Of a stretch of 64,000 nt of DNA, positions 48,214 through 59,864 are shown piece by piece; position 1 is the stretch's first letter; each line of letters begins with the position of its first letter. The notes under the pieces are model-generated. The model searched no databases and was not told the origin of the DNA. It was given only the letters and a program-made list of their open reading frames with translations. The stretch spans positions 682,001-746,000 of the forward strand of contig CM035308.1 of assembly GCA_002900995.3 (NCBI GenBank), in the 5' to 3' direction. The position numbers were made by a program, and so were the translations under genes. Source of the DNA: Ganoderma boninense. Taxonomy: Eukaryota; Basidiomycota; Agaricomycetes; Polyporales; Polyporaceae.

Positions 48214-49421
48214 GGCAGAGCCGATCGTTTCGGTCTATCGAAGATGATGAGGATACAGTACGTTGTTCACGCAGTGACAGTGGCAAGTACCTGATCGCGG
48301 CTATGGCGACGCAAACAATGGGATGAGGATCAAATGAGGACAAATCATGAACGATTTACAGACCTCAGCAGGTTGTTTTGAAGCGCTTGATTGACATCGA
48401 TACCAAATGTTTCGAGTGATCGCAGTACTCTCGACTCTTGGGTCATTGCTTGATATCCGAGGGATCCAGCAGGTGGACCGGAGAACCGTGATCGTGCTGA
48501 GCCTGGTCAGGCTCAGTAAAGCTGCCACTGATGAAGATAAGGTTGAAGGTTGCTTACTACTTAAGTTACAATCAAGATCTTGAGTTAGTATTAGTAAGCC
48601 GGGGTCAAATTCAAATGGTCCATCCAACTTGAGTAGCCTTACTTACCGCCTCCCGTTGTCCTCAAGGACATGAGAAACCTGCCGAACCCGTCCACTTGGT
48701 CCAACGGTATTTCAATGTCCGGTGAGCATTAGTACGTTACAGAATAAGACCGTCTGAAAGGAGTTTCTGTGAACGGTGAGCCTTACCAGTTTTCAAGCTG
48801 CACTAAAAGTGACAGAGGCCCTCCGCAGAACACTACGCGAAGGCCCTGCGCGGTGTGGGACCACTGTTTTACATGTGCGCACCCCGGTCTCAGGCTCAGA
48901 TGCAAGGGGACAATCTACCTCGAACATATTTTTCACAATGCTAATTATGGAGGGCGTGATGTGCAAGACTGGTGCCTCCGATGGTTGACTACCAGTGCCT
49001 GTCTGGACCATCTGACGCCGTTTAGTTTTGTTTCAGCGTATACACGAATAGTTATGGCCTTGGTCTTACTGTTGGTGAGTGGTCATGAAGGGCGTACTAG
49101 ACCCCCCCCCCAGCTTTCCGAAGCCTTAGACTGATCCTCAAGCTTCCTAGGGGGATATGAAGGGCGAAAATGGGTTAGAGTGTTAGAGAAAACATCAGCC
49201 GTACATTGGCATGACAAGGCGTAGGCAAGACGATTAAATGAAAGGAAGAAACGCTAAAAGAAACGGTATGAATACTATCTTGATACAGCGCTTATAGAGG
49301 CTGATGACGGCAACCGCAGGAGTTGCCTCCCACGCACCCTTGTCTCCCTCTACAACATCCCTTTCTCTCTCGCAGCCAACGAACTCCGACTCAGTCTCCG
49401 ATACCCCCGTCATCTCGCTAC
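48214..49421. other. Intergenic region between divergent F-box genes; no gene recognised
   Basis: This is a shared 5' region for the minus-strand F-box gene and the plus-strand F-box/WD40 gene. It includes a run of nine C near 49,102. Short frames on both strands show no family resemblance. Confidence 0.5.
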
Positions 49422-51813
49422 ATGGTCCCGATAGAGATATTCGAGGCTATCATCGACCAGGCTAGCGACGAGACCGCTTCCTTGAAGTACCTCTCACTCG
49501 CGTGCCATGCCTTCTTACCCCGTGCTAGATATCACCTCTTCAGCATCGTAGTCCTTCCGACCGTACAACTGGTTCAATCCTATGGCGAGTTCCTCGACTC
49601 CCATCCGTGGGCCGGACCTCTCGTGCGAAAACTTGTCCATTCCGGCCATATTCCTATGAGCGAGACCAACGGAACCGCTCCCGTGCTCGACGCGGTCCCT
49701 CTGCACCTCCTCTCTCGCCTCCCAAATCTGCATACATGGGAGATAGGAATGGCGGGAGTCAAGAGCCGTTCGGTGGTGGGGGCTTGGCTCTCGAGTCGCC
49801 ACGCTTCGCTATCCAGCTACCAGGGCTTCAGTAGCAACATCCGAAACGTGGAGCTCGCGTACATCCACTTCGAGGACACATCCGATTTCATGGAATTGAT
49901 CTCCGCGTTCTCAGGCATTGATAACCTCGTCGTTTCTCACGTTTCGATCAAGTCTTCCACGGAGGCGGCTTCCACACGACTCGGATACGAATACCCACGT
50001 CCGATTAGTGCAGATGAGGAGCTTGCGGGTGAGTGCTTCAAGCGACTGCTCATTCTTGGCCCATATGGAACAAACCGCTAAAATCACTCATTCTAAGGTC
50101 ACCACCACTGTCGACATTCGCGTTGTCCAGTACCTGCTGGACTCGAGCCGTAGTACGCTGACCCACTTTTCGTTTACCTTTCATTCGCTCCAATCCGGCG
50201 AGTATTTTGGTAAGCATCTTGAGCTTGATCCTATCATACGACCGCGTCCTGACGGCTTGGACAGACCGACTGAAAACATCGGTCGGGTCGCTTTCACAGC
50301 TATCATCGCTGAGTTTTGTGATCCCGTCCGGAGGGCTCTCCTGGGGCGACGACCTTGAAGAGGGCGTGCTGCGGGAAATTCAGTTGACCACGAGGATTTT
50401 CGAGAGTGTCAACAGAGTCGGTGTGCAAGATGCGCGAGTAGACTTCCATCCTGATCCCGTGGCGAGCCTGGGATGCAGTCTGTCCTCCGGTCCTCGCTCG
50501 ATGGAGGCGTGCGCGGCGTTGGAAGAGGCCCTTCTCTCCTTCCCGCGACCTCACATTCTGGTCCGTGATGCTGTCTATGCGCGTAGGACAGGAAGAACGG
50601 AGTTTTGGTCCGCGACGTTCAAGCGTGCATTTCCGAGGCTGTGCGAGCGCGGGGCTCTTCGCTTCCCAGATCGTACGTCCAATTATCACTCGTCTATGTC
50701 TATTTTGGTTGCCGCTAGTTGACCACGAAACTTGTCAGCCAAACCAGACACGCCAGACCTAGTCGGTCACGAAGCAACTGTGAAGTGCTTGGTCGCATCT
50801 CCCCACAGGCGCTGCGCGGTAACCGCATCTGACGACGGGACTATCATTGTCTGGAACGTGGACTGCGGAACAGTCTTACAGGAGTGGCTCGCTCACCGGT
50901 ACGGCGTCCACGCTCTGGCATTGTCTCCAGATGGCCGGCGTCTTGTGTCGACGAGTGGGAGAGACAACACATTCACGGTGTGGGACATCAGCAGCGGTGT
51001 CCATCAAGCTGCCGTGCTCGAGGGTCACACGGACTTTGTTTCTGCCTGTGCTTGGTCCCCCAATGGCGCACTCATCGGATCAGCATCTGCAGACGGGACA
51101 GTGCGCGTTTGGGACGCTCAGACGTTCGAGCAGCGCGATCTGTTCGAGAATACGCGGCCTGTGGACTACATTGAGCAGTTGCAGTTCTCCCCGGACTCTC
51201 GCTTCGTCGCATGGACGAACCGGCCACTCAAGGAGCGCGGGTGCATGGTCTGGAGTCCCCTCACCGGAGAGCAACCCAAGAGTCTTTTCTCGGAGTCAAT
51301 CAATGATGGCGTCTACATCACCGCGTTATCGTTTGATCCCGAGGGCAGACGAATCGTCACGGCGTACGCTCATGGACGAGCGTACAACGAGAACATCGTG
51401 CGGACTTGGGACGTCGCGACTGGGGCGCTGCTGGCTGAGATGGCGGGACACGAGATGATAATAACGGACGTCTCGTTTTCGACGGATGGGCGTTCTGTTA
51501 TGTCTGCTTCATGCGATGGCTCGGCGAAGATTTGGGATGCGGAAGATGGGAGAGAGAGGGTCTCTCTCGACGTCCGCGGATTTTCGATGCCGAAGGCTCG
51601 TTTTTCACCCGACGGGAAGTATGCTGTCACCGCATCTTGGGGAGGGGCGGTGCATGTGTGGAAGACAGACGACAACGGGCCGGCGCGGTGTTTTCCAAGC
51701 ATCGCACGGCTGTGGTGCACATTGCGTTCTGCTCAGATGGTGAATACTTGGTTTCCGGTGATTTGGATGGGGTTGTTTGTATCAGTCATCCATCGACCCT
51801 GATAGGCCCCTGA
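49422..51813 (+). CDS. F-box-like protein apparently fused to an eight-repeat WD40 domain
   Basis: The ATG at 49,422 gives VPIEIFEAIIDQASDE, a short F-box-like start, followed by a leucine-rich body. An intron at about 50,210-50,267 joins EYF to DRLKTSVGSLSQLSSLSF in phase. The first junction (donor GTGAGT at 50,029, acceptor near 50,097) is one base out of phase and may hide an indel. The body ends ...RGALRFPD; there a GTACGT donor (about 50,671) and a TTGTCAG acceptor (about 50,738) splice in phase into the WD40 frame, which has no ATG of its own for several hundred bases. WD repeats are recognisable by WNVD, WDIS, WDAQ, WSPL, WDVA, WDAE, WKTD and a last SGDLDGVV blade after a one-base frame slip near 51,690; the stop is at 51,813. 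If real, it would be an SCF substrate receptor with a WD40 propeller; two separate genes remain possible. Confidence 0.65.
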
Positions 51814-53055
51814 TCTCGTTCTGTTTGTCGTGTACAATATGGATGTCCTCTGAGTGGAGATCGCGTGGAGATACTTCTCACAGTCAACAAGGTACCAGAC
51901 AATGGACTGCTTGATATCATCGGGTGAGGGTGGAGTCTAGAACGTGCGTCGCCCCGGTGGGCGTTTCATATCAACGCTATCTCGATACGGCGCTTAAAGT
52001 AATCAGCTTATCCAGGGCTGTGACTTGGAACTTGACGAAAACCATCAGCATCTCTAGAGTTGACCTTGCGTCGACCCTCGTCCAGTATAAACATACTTGC
52101 TCGGACAAGTCTCATAGGTGAGCGCACCCCAAGACTCCTTCACCCCGACTGCTACAGATCCAGAAGTTCATCGAGGAGGCGAGAGGTCCCCGTTGTCAAG
52201 CATTTACACAATCTTGTCTTCGAAACGTCTATTGGGCGGGGTGGTGCTTCCTTTCAGTGCCCTTGTGCTCTGGGAAACTGTGGGGCTTGGAAGCAACAAC
52301 CTAGCAACTAACACAATTCGATGCCTGTCAGTTCATGTGGCAAGTATATATAGTATTCTTAGGAACTTGACGACCGTAACCCTGTCGCATCTATATTGGA
52401 GTCTCAGGGCGTGGATGGCCTAGTTCAAAGGTCGGCTCCGCCAACAAAGGGTTGACTCGGAGTCCGTGCACTATGTGGTCCAACCAATCGCGCCCCAGCC
52501 ATCGACATCGCACCTGACCGAGAGGCTCCCGCCCATCGCCCACAGAAGCTGTTGGACATGATACGATACTCATGATATTCTTAAGGGAGGCAAGGGCAAC
52601 GGAGGCTACGATACGTCGCTACCTTGACACACGATGTGAGTGTCGTGGCTTGACGTGACATGTCGTGTCGCGCTCATCTTAAGTTCCGTCCTACGTGTTC
52701 AGTCCTCGTTATAACTGGACACTATACGTGCAGATATGGCGTTAACCGCAATTCCATCTTCAAGAACCACTGCTGTTCGTCAGCGCCCTCAGCTTCGGTA
52801 CTAGAAATGCTTGCAAGTGGCACAGTGACCACCCGCTGGTCCTGTACGCTGACAGTCGCAACGTCACTACCCACGGACAGTATTCGGAACATCAAAATGC
52901 CATCGCTCAGAACTGGATCGATTGGTTGTATCAACCCGCCGTTTCTTCAAGTAGGAGTCCCCTTCGCAGCGTAGATAGGGAGGTAGCAGCGCTGGCTTCC
53001 ACTGCCCACAACCCTTCCTGTCACGGTCGATTTCACTCTCTCGCGTTCGCCGGCC
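51814..53055. other. Intergenic region; no recognisable gene
   Basis: Two short plus-strand frames (52,118-52,423 and 52,660-52,974) have mixed hydrophobic content but no motif, intron pattern or family resemblance that I can support. A TATATATA-like stretch lies near 52,345. Confidence 0.4.
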
Positions 53056-54701
53056 ATGTTGGCCCCACTGGACATAGCCAGGATTATGACAGTGAAAACA
53101 CAAGGTGAGTCCCTTCGGCCTTCCGAGTCTAGCATATCCGTGTGCGTATTTATATGCAATTCTAGTTTTATATCGAACCTTACAACTGTGGGCATCGCCG
53201 GTACGTCTATGCGGACTTCTAGGCACCACAATGTCGAACTTGACATTCCACAGCTTTAGTCGGCTACGACTATCTCATCACCGTGCCGCGAGAATGCCGT
53301 CTGTTCTGGAAACGACGCAGGGTGAACGCGGCCACGATCCTCTTCTTCGTCAATCGTTACACTGCCCTCCTCTACTATGTGGTGCTCGCATATTACTGGT
53401 GCCTGTTGTTGACGGTTCCAGTGAGTATTTCGCACACATAGCTGACTGCATTTCTGTCTCACGTTCGATTGTAGGTATGCGGACACAATTCTGTCTGGCG
53501 GTTTTTATGATGCTGACTCAGAGGCAGTTGCCAGGCGCAATACTACATCGACATGGGTATAAAATACTTTCAATATTGTCCGTGGGCTGGTTCGTCTGAA
53601 AGATCCTTTTGTGAGGGATCCCATGTGATCTCACTCGATCCTGGTAGTCTTTTCGGCTCTGCGGGTTTATGCTTGGGTCAGCGCAGCTGGTTTCTGAGCG
53701 CGCTCACGTTCTTCTGGTCTGCACTCGCGTTCCCTCTGGACTACTATGTGAGTGGCGTCAGGTATTTTCCGCCCATTTTGGCCTCAGGATCGTCCTTCAG
53801 GGAGACTTCCACCATACGTCCTTCATCGAAGATCCGGTGCTAAGATGTCTTCCAGCCGCAACAACTCCTACCACTCTTAGTCTAATGTAAACCGCTCTCC
53901 TTTCCCTCTCTTAAGGGGGATTTTGCTGACGATTTACTTAGTGGTCAGTACGGTCGTGCTTCGCCCAGCGCCAGCACTCTCTTCCCACTCAAACAACTCT
54001 ATAGGCACAATCTTCATTCGCGGGGGCCAAATCTTTGCCGACCTTCTCGTGATCGGCATTACATGGAGAGCTACATACCACGCGTTTTCTGAAGGATCTG
54101 AGTGCTTCCTAGCGAGAGTCATGTTCAAGCATGGTACGTTTTCGCAATCCATGCAGCGCCATTATGAACGCTGACTCACGAACTGAAGGTACTCTGTACT
54201 TTGTGTGAGTTGCTTGCACACGTCCCAACGCAGCGGCATATACCTACTGTTGACGGCGGCAGCATCCTCCTGGTCCTGAACATGCTGCATACCATATTCA
54301 TTTTCCTCCCGGTGAGGCAAAGCCGGTGATCGTCCCGCGCCCATTTCACGTGCTCACAAAAACCTTCAGAACTCCCTCTTGCATGTCCCCTTCACGCACA
54401 CCTCATATGTGACCAGGGTCTCGGAGCCGTTGAGTGCCTTTATCTGTCCCTCATAGTGCCGTCTTCCCTCATTCTCCTACCTTCCAGTATCACAGCAATC
54501 CTTATATCCCGCTTCATCCTCGATCTCCACGAAACTCACCGAAGCCTGAGCGAGCCCAGCGGTTTGACTGGCGTTCAAGTCCTGGGCTCTGATATCGGGC
54601 GACTAGGCTCGAGGGAGCCCGTGTCCTTGGAAGAGGAGCTCGAGGAGTGGTCGGTCGAGCCCAACAAGGCTTGGCTCGATACCGAGTCGGGGACGTTCTA
54701 G
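53056..54701 (+). CDS. DUF6533-family seven-helix membrane protein, unique copy left of the protease
   Basis: The ATG at 53,056 gives MLAPLDIARIMTVKTQ, then an intron, SFISNLTTVGIA and the core YDYLITVPRECRLFWKRR with TILFFVNRYTALLYY. Family landmarks continue: IDMGIKYFQYCPWA, SALRVYAWVSAAGF, FPLDYY, GTIFIRGGQIFADLLVIG, ILLVLNMLHTIFIFLP, VSEP and ISRFILDLHETHRSLS, each on its own small exon. Seven hydrophobic segments and an acidic tail end at TESGTF, stop 54,701. Unlike the six copies in the duplicated block it has no donor-like GTGAGT at the end of the tail, so its 3' end is clear. It differs in the third-helix region from the others. Function unknown. Confidence 0.8.
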
Positions 54702-55216
54702 CGGTATGCTCAGTAAGCGCTGGAGCGGATGAGAACGAGACTACTTACGGAAGATTCTGTGTGGCCTGAATGACATGTGGAAGGCGGTGTCGAGCCCTTC
54801 GGCCGATTGTCAGTTGGTACATACGGCGTTAGGTGCAACGTGTTTTTCCAAGCGACGCGCCAGCCTCGCTATCGTCGTTTGTAGGCTTCTAGTATGCTAC
54901 TGAACAAGCTATGAGCTGCTACGAGCTAGATGGGTGTCGGAGGCAGCAAGCAGCGATCAGCGTGACCAGTCCCCCACAACCGCTTCGCCGTGTGCTGGTG
55001 GCGCAAGGGAAAAGAGGTTGTTGATGATGACGTCAGATCCCGGATGGCGCCTACCGACCTCGCGAGGCGCCTAGCTGAGGCGAGCGATTTCTCGCAGTCG
55101 GCCACGATAGTTCCTTGCAACTTATCCGCGGTCCTCAACGTATTCCTTTCGTCATGACTACTTCGCACTAGAGGAGCGCCGCGTGCGCGCGGCAGAAACC
55201 TTGGGTACGCTATAGA

Positions 55217-55540
55217 GGGGTGGTCAGAGTGGACGATTCTGCTCGATTCTGGGAGCGATTCTGAACACGATTCTGGTCGCGGCCAGAATCGCGATTCTGA
55301 CAGAATCAAGCAGAATCGAGCAGAATCGCAGAAGCGGCTCTAGAGGCGCTTCTGTCCCCAGAATCGCGATTTTGGCGTCGCAATTCTGCCTCGTCCCAGA
55401 ATCGCCTCCGGGATCATGTCCAAAATCCCGCCCAAAATCGAGTTTTCGCACATCGGGGTGGTCAGAGTGGACACGATTTGATGGCGATTCTGGGACCAGA
55501 ATCGCCATAGAATCGAATGCAGAATCGAACGGGAATCGTC
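55217..55540. repeat. Cluster of GATTCTG/CAGAATC words forming nested palindromes, bracketed by a direct repeat
   Basis: About twenty copies or one-base variants of GATTCTG and its complement occur in 320 bases. Several pair closely: a perfect 16-base palindrome (CAGAATCGCGATTCTG) and a hairpin with perfect 13-base arms and a 2-base loop (arms 55,481-55,493 and 55,496-55,508). A 17-base direct repeat (GGGGTGGTCAGAGTGGA) is at 55,217 and again at 55,455. It codes for nothing obvious. It may be the remains of a transposon end or a minisatellite. Confidence 0.8.
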
Positions 55541-56260
55541 AACTTCACATTCACGGGATCTCCAAACGAGCAGAAACGCCGAGTCGGGCATTAACGGAAG
55601 AACAGGATTCGGGCCGAACCGGGTACTATGGCCGGTTGATGGGCGCTTTAAATTATAGAGCAGCAGTAACCTTGTACCCAAGGTAACAAGCACATTGTCA
55701 ACATATAACATGCAGCCATAGCGTGTAGCACGAGTACCCCCGTTACTTATCTTTCCTGCAGGCTCATCGCCGTGCAATGCTCTTCAGCCACCAACAGGCG
55801 CAGTATACCCATATGCATTCGGACGGCCGGCATGCAAATAATCACAAGTACGTTGCGCCTCAACCCCGGTTGCATGCGAAAGTGGATCAGGTAGAATCAT
55901 CTCTGCATATGGTGAGGTGGAAAGGGTCTAACGGCTACGCGACTCCACAGCTGATTTTTCCTCAATCTCCCCCATCTACGTCGCGATATAGCCGTTTTCT
56001 CGACAACCCAACACCGTAATCATCCTGTATGTCCATGCACTGTCTCCACTCACATCGCGCGGACCTCTCCTTCTGCGCTCCTCAAACACGCCTTGGTACA
56101 TCCTCCGGCTCGTCGCCCTGACGACTCACAGACTAATTCGATTATTACTCCACCCCCGTCATCGCCGTGGCCTCTTGGAACATCGTGCATATCTTCGAAC
56201 CCCGGCATCTCATGCCTTGAGGCTAAGCTGATTTGATATGCCGCTCAGCTTGCCCCCGCC

Positions 56261-56270
56261 CCTTATAAAG
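56261..56270 (+). promoter_or_regulatory. TATA box of the aspartic protease
   Basis: CCTTATAAAG lies about 95 bp before the ATG at 56,363 and directly follows a GC-rich CCCCGCCCC stretch that fits the CreA site pattern on the minus strand. Confidence 0.65.
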
Positions 56271-56362
56271 GTCCTCAGAATGCGTCCTTTCAGAGCCAGG
56301 CTCGTTCCTTCACCTCCATCTCCCCTTCGATCTCTACCACTCCCGTCGGTTACTCGCCAACC

Positions 56363-57865
56363 ATGTTCTGCAAGGCTACTCTCTTCACTGTTGCCCTCGC
56401 CCTCATCGCTTCTGCGGCCCCCATCACTCCCAGCGGTGTCCGCATTCCTCTTCAGAAGCGCGGCAACCTGCAGAATGCGGACGGCACCTTCAACCGCGAG
56501 GCTGCCATCCGTGAGATCGTCAAGATGAAGAAGTACGTCGCATCTTTCCCACCTGACCTCGCTCCACCTAACCGCCCGCTTCCGTCTGCAGCAAGCACCG
56601 CCAGAACCTCATCAACCTCGAGAAGAACGTCGGCCGCCAGGCGTTCTCCAAGGGCGCTGAGATCAAGCCTCTGGCTACCCTCCCCGACGGCTTCCAGAAG
56701 CGGGGTAGCGTCGGGCTCACCGACCAGGAGAACGACACCCTCTGGACCGGCAAGGTCTCTATCGGCAAGCCTGCCCAGAGCTTCACCATCGACTTCGACA
56801 CCGGCTCGTCTGACCTTTGGGTCCCCGCCTCATCATGCTCGACATGCGGTAGCCACTCCAAGTACGACCCTTCGTCCTCCTCCGACAGCAAGAAGGAGAG
56901 TGGCTCGTTCTCCATCAGCTACGGCGACGGCTCTACCGCCTCTGGTACCCCATATACTGACACCGGTACGTTGCATCGTTGTTTTCATTACTACCATGAG
57001 AAGCGACTAAGGTGTCCATACCCGCAGTGACTGTCGGCGGCGTCACCGTCACCGGCCAGTACCTCGCAGCGGTGACCAAGGAGTCGTCCGAGTTCCAGAG
57101 CGACCCCTCTGACGGCCTGCTCGGGCTCGCGTTCCCCGCGATCTCGAACCTCAAGCACGACCCGTTCTTCTTCACCGCCGTCTCGCAGAAGACGGCCAAA
57201 GAGGGCGCGTTCGCGTTCAAGCTCGGGAGCTCGGGCTCGGAGCTCTACATCGGCGGCACCAACGACGACCTGTACTCGGGCTCGGTCGAGTACCACAAGG
57301 TCGCGTCGGACAGCAACGGCTTCTGGCAGATCGGCGGCGCGTCCGCGAGCGTGGGCGGGTCGAGCGTCGCGGACAGCTTTGAGACGATCATCGACTCGGG
57401 CTCGACGATCATCACCGCGCCCACGGACGCGGCGCAGAAGTTCTGGGGGGCCGTCGACGGCGCGAAGGTGTACGACCAGCAGCAGGGCCTCTACCAGTAC
57501 CCGTGCAGCTCTGCGCCCAAGGTCTCGTTCTCGTGGGGCGGCAGCGACTGGGAGATCAGCTCGGACAAGTGCGTGCAGTTTCTGGCTTGCGGGAGGTGTG
57601 CGACAGGTGGCTGATATGATCATGTGATGTGTAGCCTCAGCCTCGGAGAGACCTCGAGCGGATCTGGCCAGTGCGTCGGTGCGATCTCTGGCGGCGACCT
57701 CGGCCTCGGTGACGACGTCTGGCTCCTTGGAGACTCGTGCGTACCTGTGCTTTATTCCTCTGGTTGTGGGGAACGCTGACGTCTCCCCTCTGCAGTTTCA
57801 TGAAGAACGTCTACACCGTGTTCTCCGTCGACAAGAACTCGGTCGGCTTCGCCGAGCTCAAGTAA
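56363..57865 (+). CDS. Secreted aspartic protease, pepsin family A1 (polyporopepsin-like)
   Basis: This is an acid endopeptidase secreted by wood-decay fungi (family knowledge). Five exons give an intact frame: 56,363-56,532, 56,592-56,965, 57,028-57,568, 57,635-57,736 and 57,796-57,865. A signal peptide (MFCKATLFTVALALIASA) is followed by a propeptide with two dibasic sites (LQKR, FQKR); the mature enzyme probably starts at GSVGLTDQEND. Both catalytic aspartates are present: DTGSSDLW in the first lobe and DSGST in the second. The flap tyrosine is in SYGDGS. Two cysteine pairs are visible (SSCSTC, and Cys either side of the last lobe). It ends SVGFAELK at 57,865. The length is normal for the family and no damage is seen. 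Confidence 0.93.
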
Positions 57866-59864
57866 ACATATGGCTCGTCATCTCGTGTAGTCTACTAAGA
57901 AGCCGCACTAGCCACTAGCTGCGCCGCGCTGTACTGTATCGATACCCGCTCTCTGCACGCTCTCTATTGTATTCGATCCCCTCCACCTTCCGTGCTGCAG
58001 CTGAGGTCAACAGAGCTCAATCTCACTGGCAAGACGAGAACCGAGTCGCTGAGCGCATACTTAACGTGGTGCATTGACTGCGAGATCTTGGGGAGATCGT
58101 CTCGGCATAGCCACACGGTTTCGCGCCTCCGACTCGGCCGAAGTCGCCAGTTGCCGCCACCCTTCTCCACTCCATCACCGGACGCAAAGGACGGACACTC
58201 GCTGGCACCGCCGACAGCCGCCAACCCAGGGTGTAAGACGGACGTTGGAAGTTCCATCGGCGTCAGGTCCTCAAGGTAACTTGAAGCCTGAGGTGCGAGT
58301 CATTCAGTTACCACCAGATCAACCTCGGCCCTCCCGCGCCCGCGCCACCTCCTCGTGCGACGACTGATAAGTTACAGCGCTTTGCATAATTCCGTGAACA
58401 CGCCCAGAAATTTACACGAGGGCGCTTATCTACCCGACCTTCCAAACTAGGCCACTGCACCACCGGGTGACGGTCTTGCAAGCACACCGCTCTCGATTTC
58501 CGCGAGCACCGCTGAAGGTATCCTCGAGGTCTCGCTGGAATGGTGAATGAAGTCGCCATGGACAGGCTCTGCGTCCCACAAGCGAGTCGTGGTGGATCTG
58601 CTGACGTTCACGCCTGGCATCTCGCTCGGGAGGAACCGTCAGCAGTCCGACTCAGGAAGCAGATACGTCGCCGTGCCGAGTTGTTGGATCGACAGTTGCA
58701 GACACACGCTCCGCTCCTTTACGTGGCGGAGACAGCGCAATGCATTAACCACTCTTCCTTCATGGTTCAGGCCTCAGGTCTGAGATCTGAGGGCGAACAC
58801 TGCAGCCTGTCCCGTCGGTGCGCGTGGCGGCGACCGTGTCCCTGCCTAGTTTGGTAGGTCGGGTAGATAAGCGCCTGCGCGGAAATTTCTGGGCGTGTTC
58901 ACGGAATTATGCAAAGCGCTGTATATATTGTTCATTTGAATCAGACAGCCCTGGTGAGTCGAAGGTCAACGTTGACTCAGCTCTGATACCATTTACCCAA
59001 TAATAGTGAACAGATTTCGAGTCCTACTCTGTCGCCAGGCAGGCTCGGCCCTACGGTGCTGCGAAGCGATGTTCAACTATCAGCAGTGCCCGGGCGAGCA
59101 TGTTCTTGAGCATGATCTGAACCGTATGGCATGCTAGAAGGTGAGCGCTGCCTTCGTCTTTCTCTTCGAAATGGTGGATTTTCCCTAACGTGAATTCGGG
59201 CCCGGGGAGTACAGGTCTCTTCGTCTGACGGAGGACGAGAGCGAATAATAAAAGCAAGCACGATCATGCCTGTCTACGGACGCTGACGCGAGAAAGTGTA
59301 CTGCGCTCTGGGACTTTTTTAGTGGCCGAACGTGGTTCGTCGCATTCTGATTCAAGGCGGCGACAGCGGCGGCGCTCTCGGCTCTACTTAGCAGGAAGAC
59401 ATACTTCCCTCTTCGTACATGTCTTTCCATCGGGCGAAGTATTCGTGCGATGTTTCCACCAGTCACAATCGGCCCGTTGCCTCGCAGTACTGGCAGAAAC
59501 CGCAGACCGCGACGAAGAGCGTCTTTCAGGGCACTGGAAGGAGCCATTGACTCTTATACGACCCGGACCCGGGTGGGGCACCCACGGTACGTCGTGACCA
59601 CATTTACAGTCCTGTCATACCTCGAGCCATCGCGTCTAGTCCGTCAGTGTCAGCCGGAAGATGTTCTGTTAAGGTTGTACCAAAACCTAAAAGCACCGGA
59701 CGCTGTCACTGTTGTAGGGCGTTCCGCCCGTTTCGCAGTGTTCATGGTCCCGTTGAAGGCTGATAAGTTCTCCGCCAGAGGGGCATCCCTCAGCTTCGCT
59801 TTCCCCCCCCCCCCTACCGGTGCCCCTTCAATTTCCTGACCCGCCATTTCATTCTCGCCAGCGA
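57866..59864. other. Intergenic region hosting an inverted-repeat element; no gene recognised
   Basis: Apart from the 547-base element annotated separately it has only short frames without resemblance to known proteins. A poly-C run of about eleven bases is at 59,802. The last part is the 5' flank of the next DUF6533 gene. Confidence 0.5.
58375..58921. mobile_element. Non-autonomous DNA transposon (MITE-like) with 77-base inverted termini and TA flanks
   Basis: The left end (58,375-58,452) and right end (58,845-58,921) are near-perfect inverted repeats that begin CAGCGCTTTGCATAATTCCG and extend inward past ...CTTATCTACCCGACCT to CCAAACTAGG, with only a few mismatches around the middle. TA dinucleotides flank both sides (58,373-58,374 and 58,922-58,923), as expected for a TA target duplication of the Tc1/mariner type. 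The interior of about 390 bases has no transposase-like frame, so the element would need a transposase from elsewhere. The high identity of the arms suggests fairly recent movement. Its family name is unknown to me. Confidence 0.82.

Larger units (their letters stand above)
54702..56362. other. Intergenic region with a palindromic repeat cluster and the protease promoter
   Basis: No gene. It contains the GATTCTG/CAGAATC cluster annotated separately and ends with the promoter of the aspartic protease, including a GC-rich CCCCGCCCC stretch directly before its TATA box. Confidence 0.5.

Noticed and set aside
59802..59813. Poly-C runs near 33,171, 49,102 and 59,802 as functional elements
   Set aside because: Homopolymer length is unreliable in this assembly, and the runs share no context.
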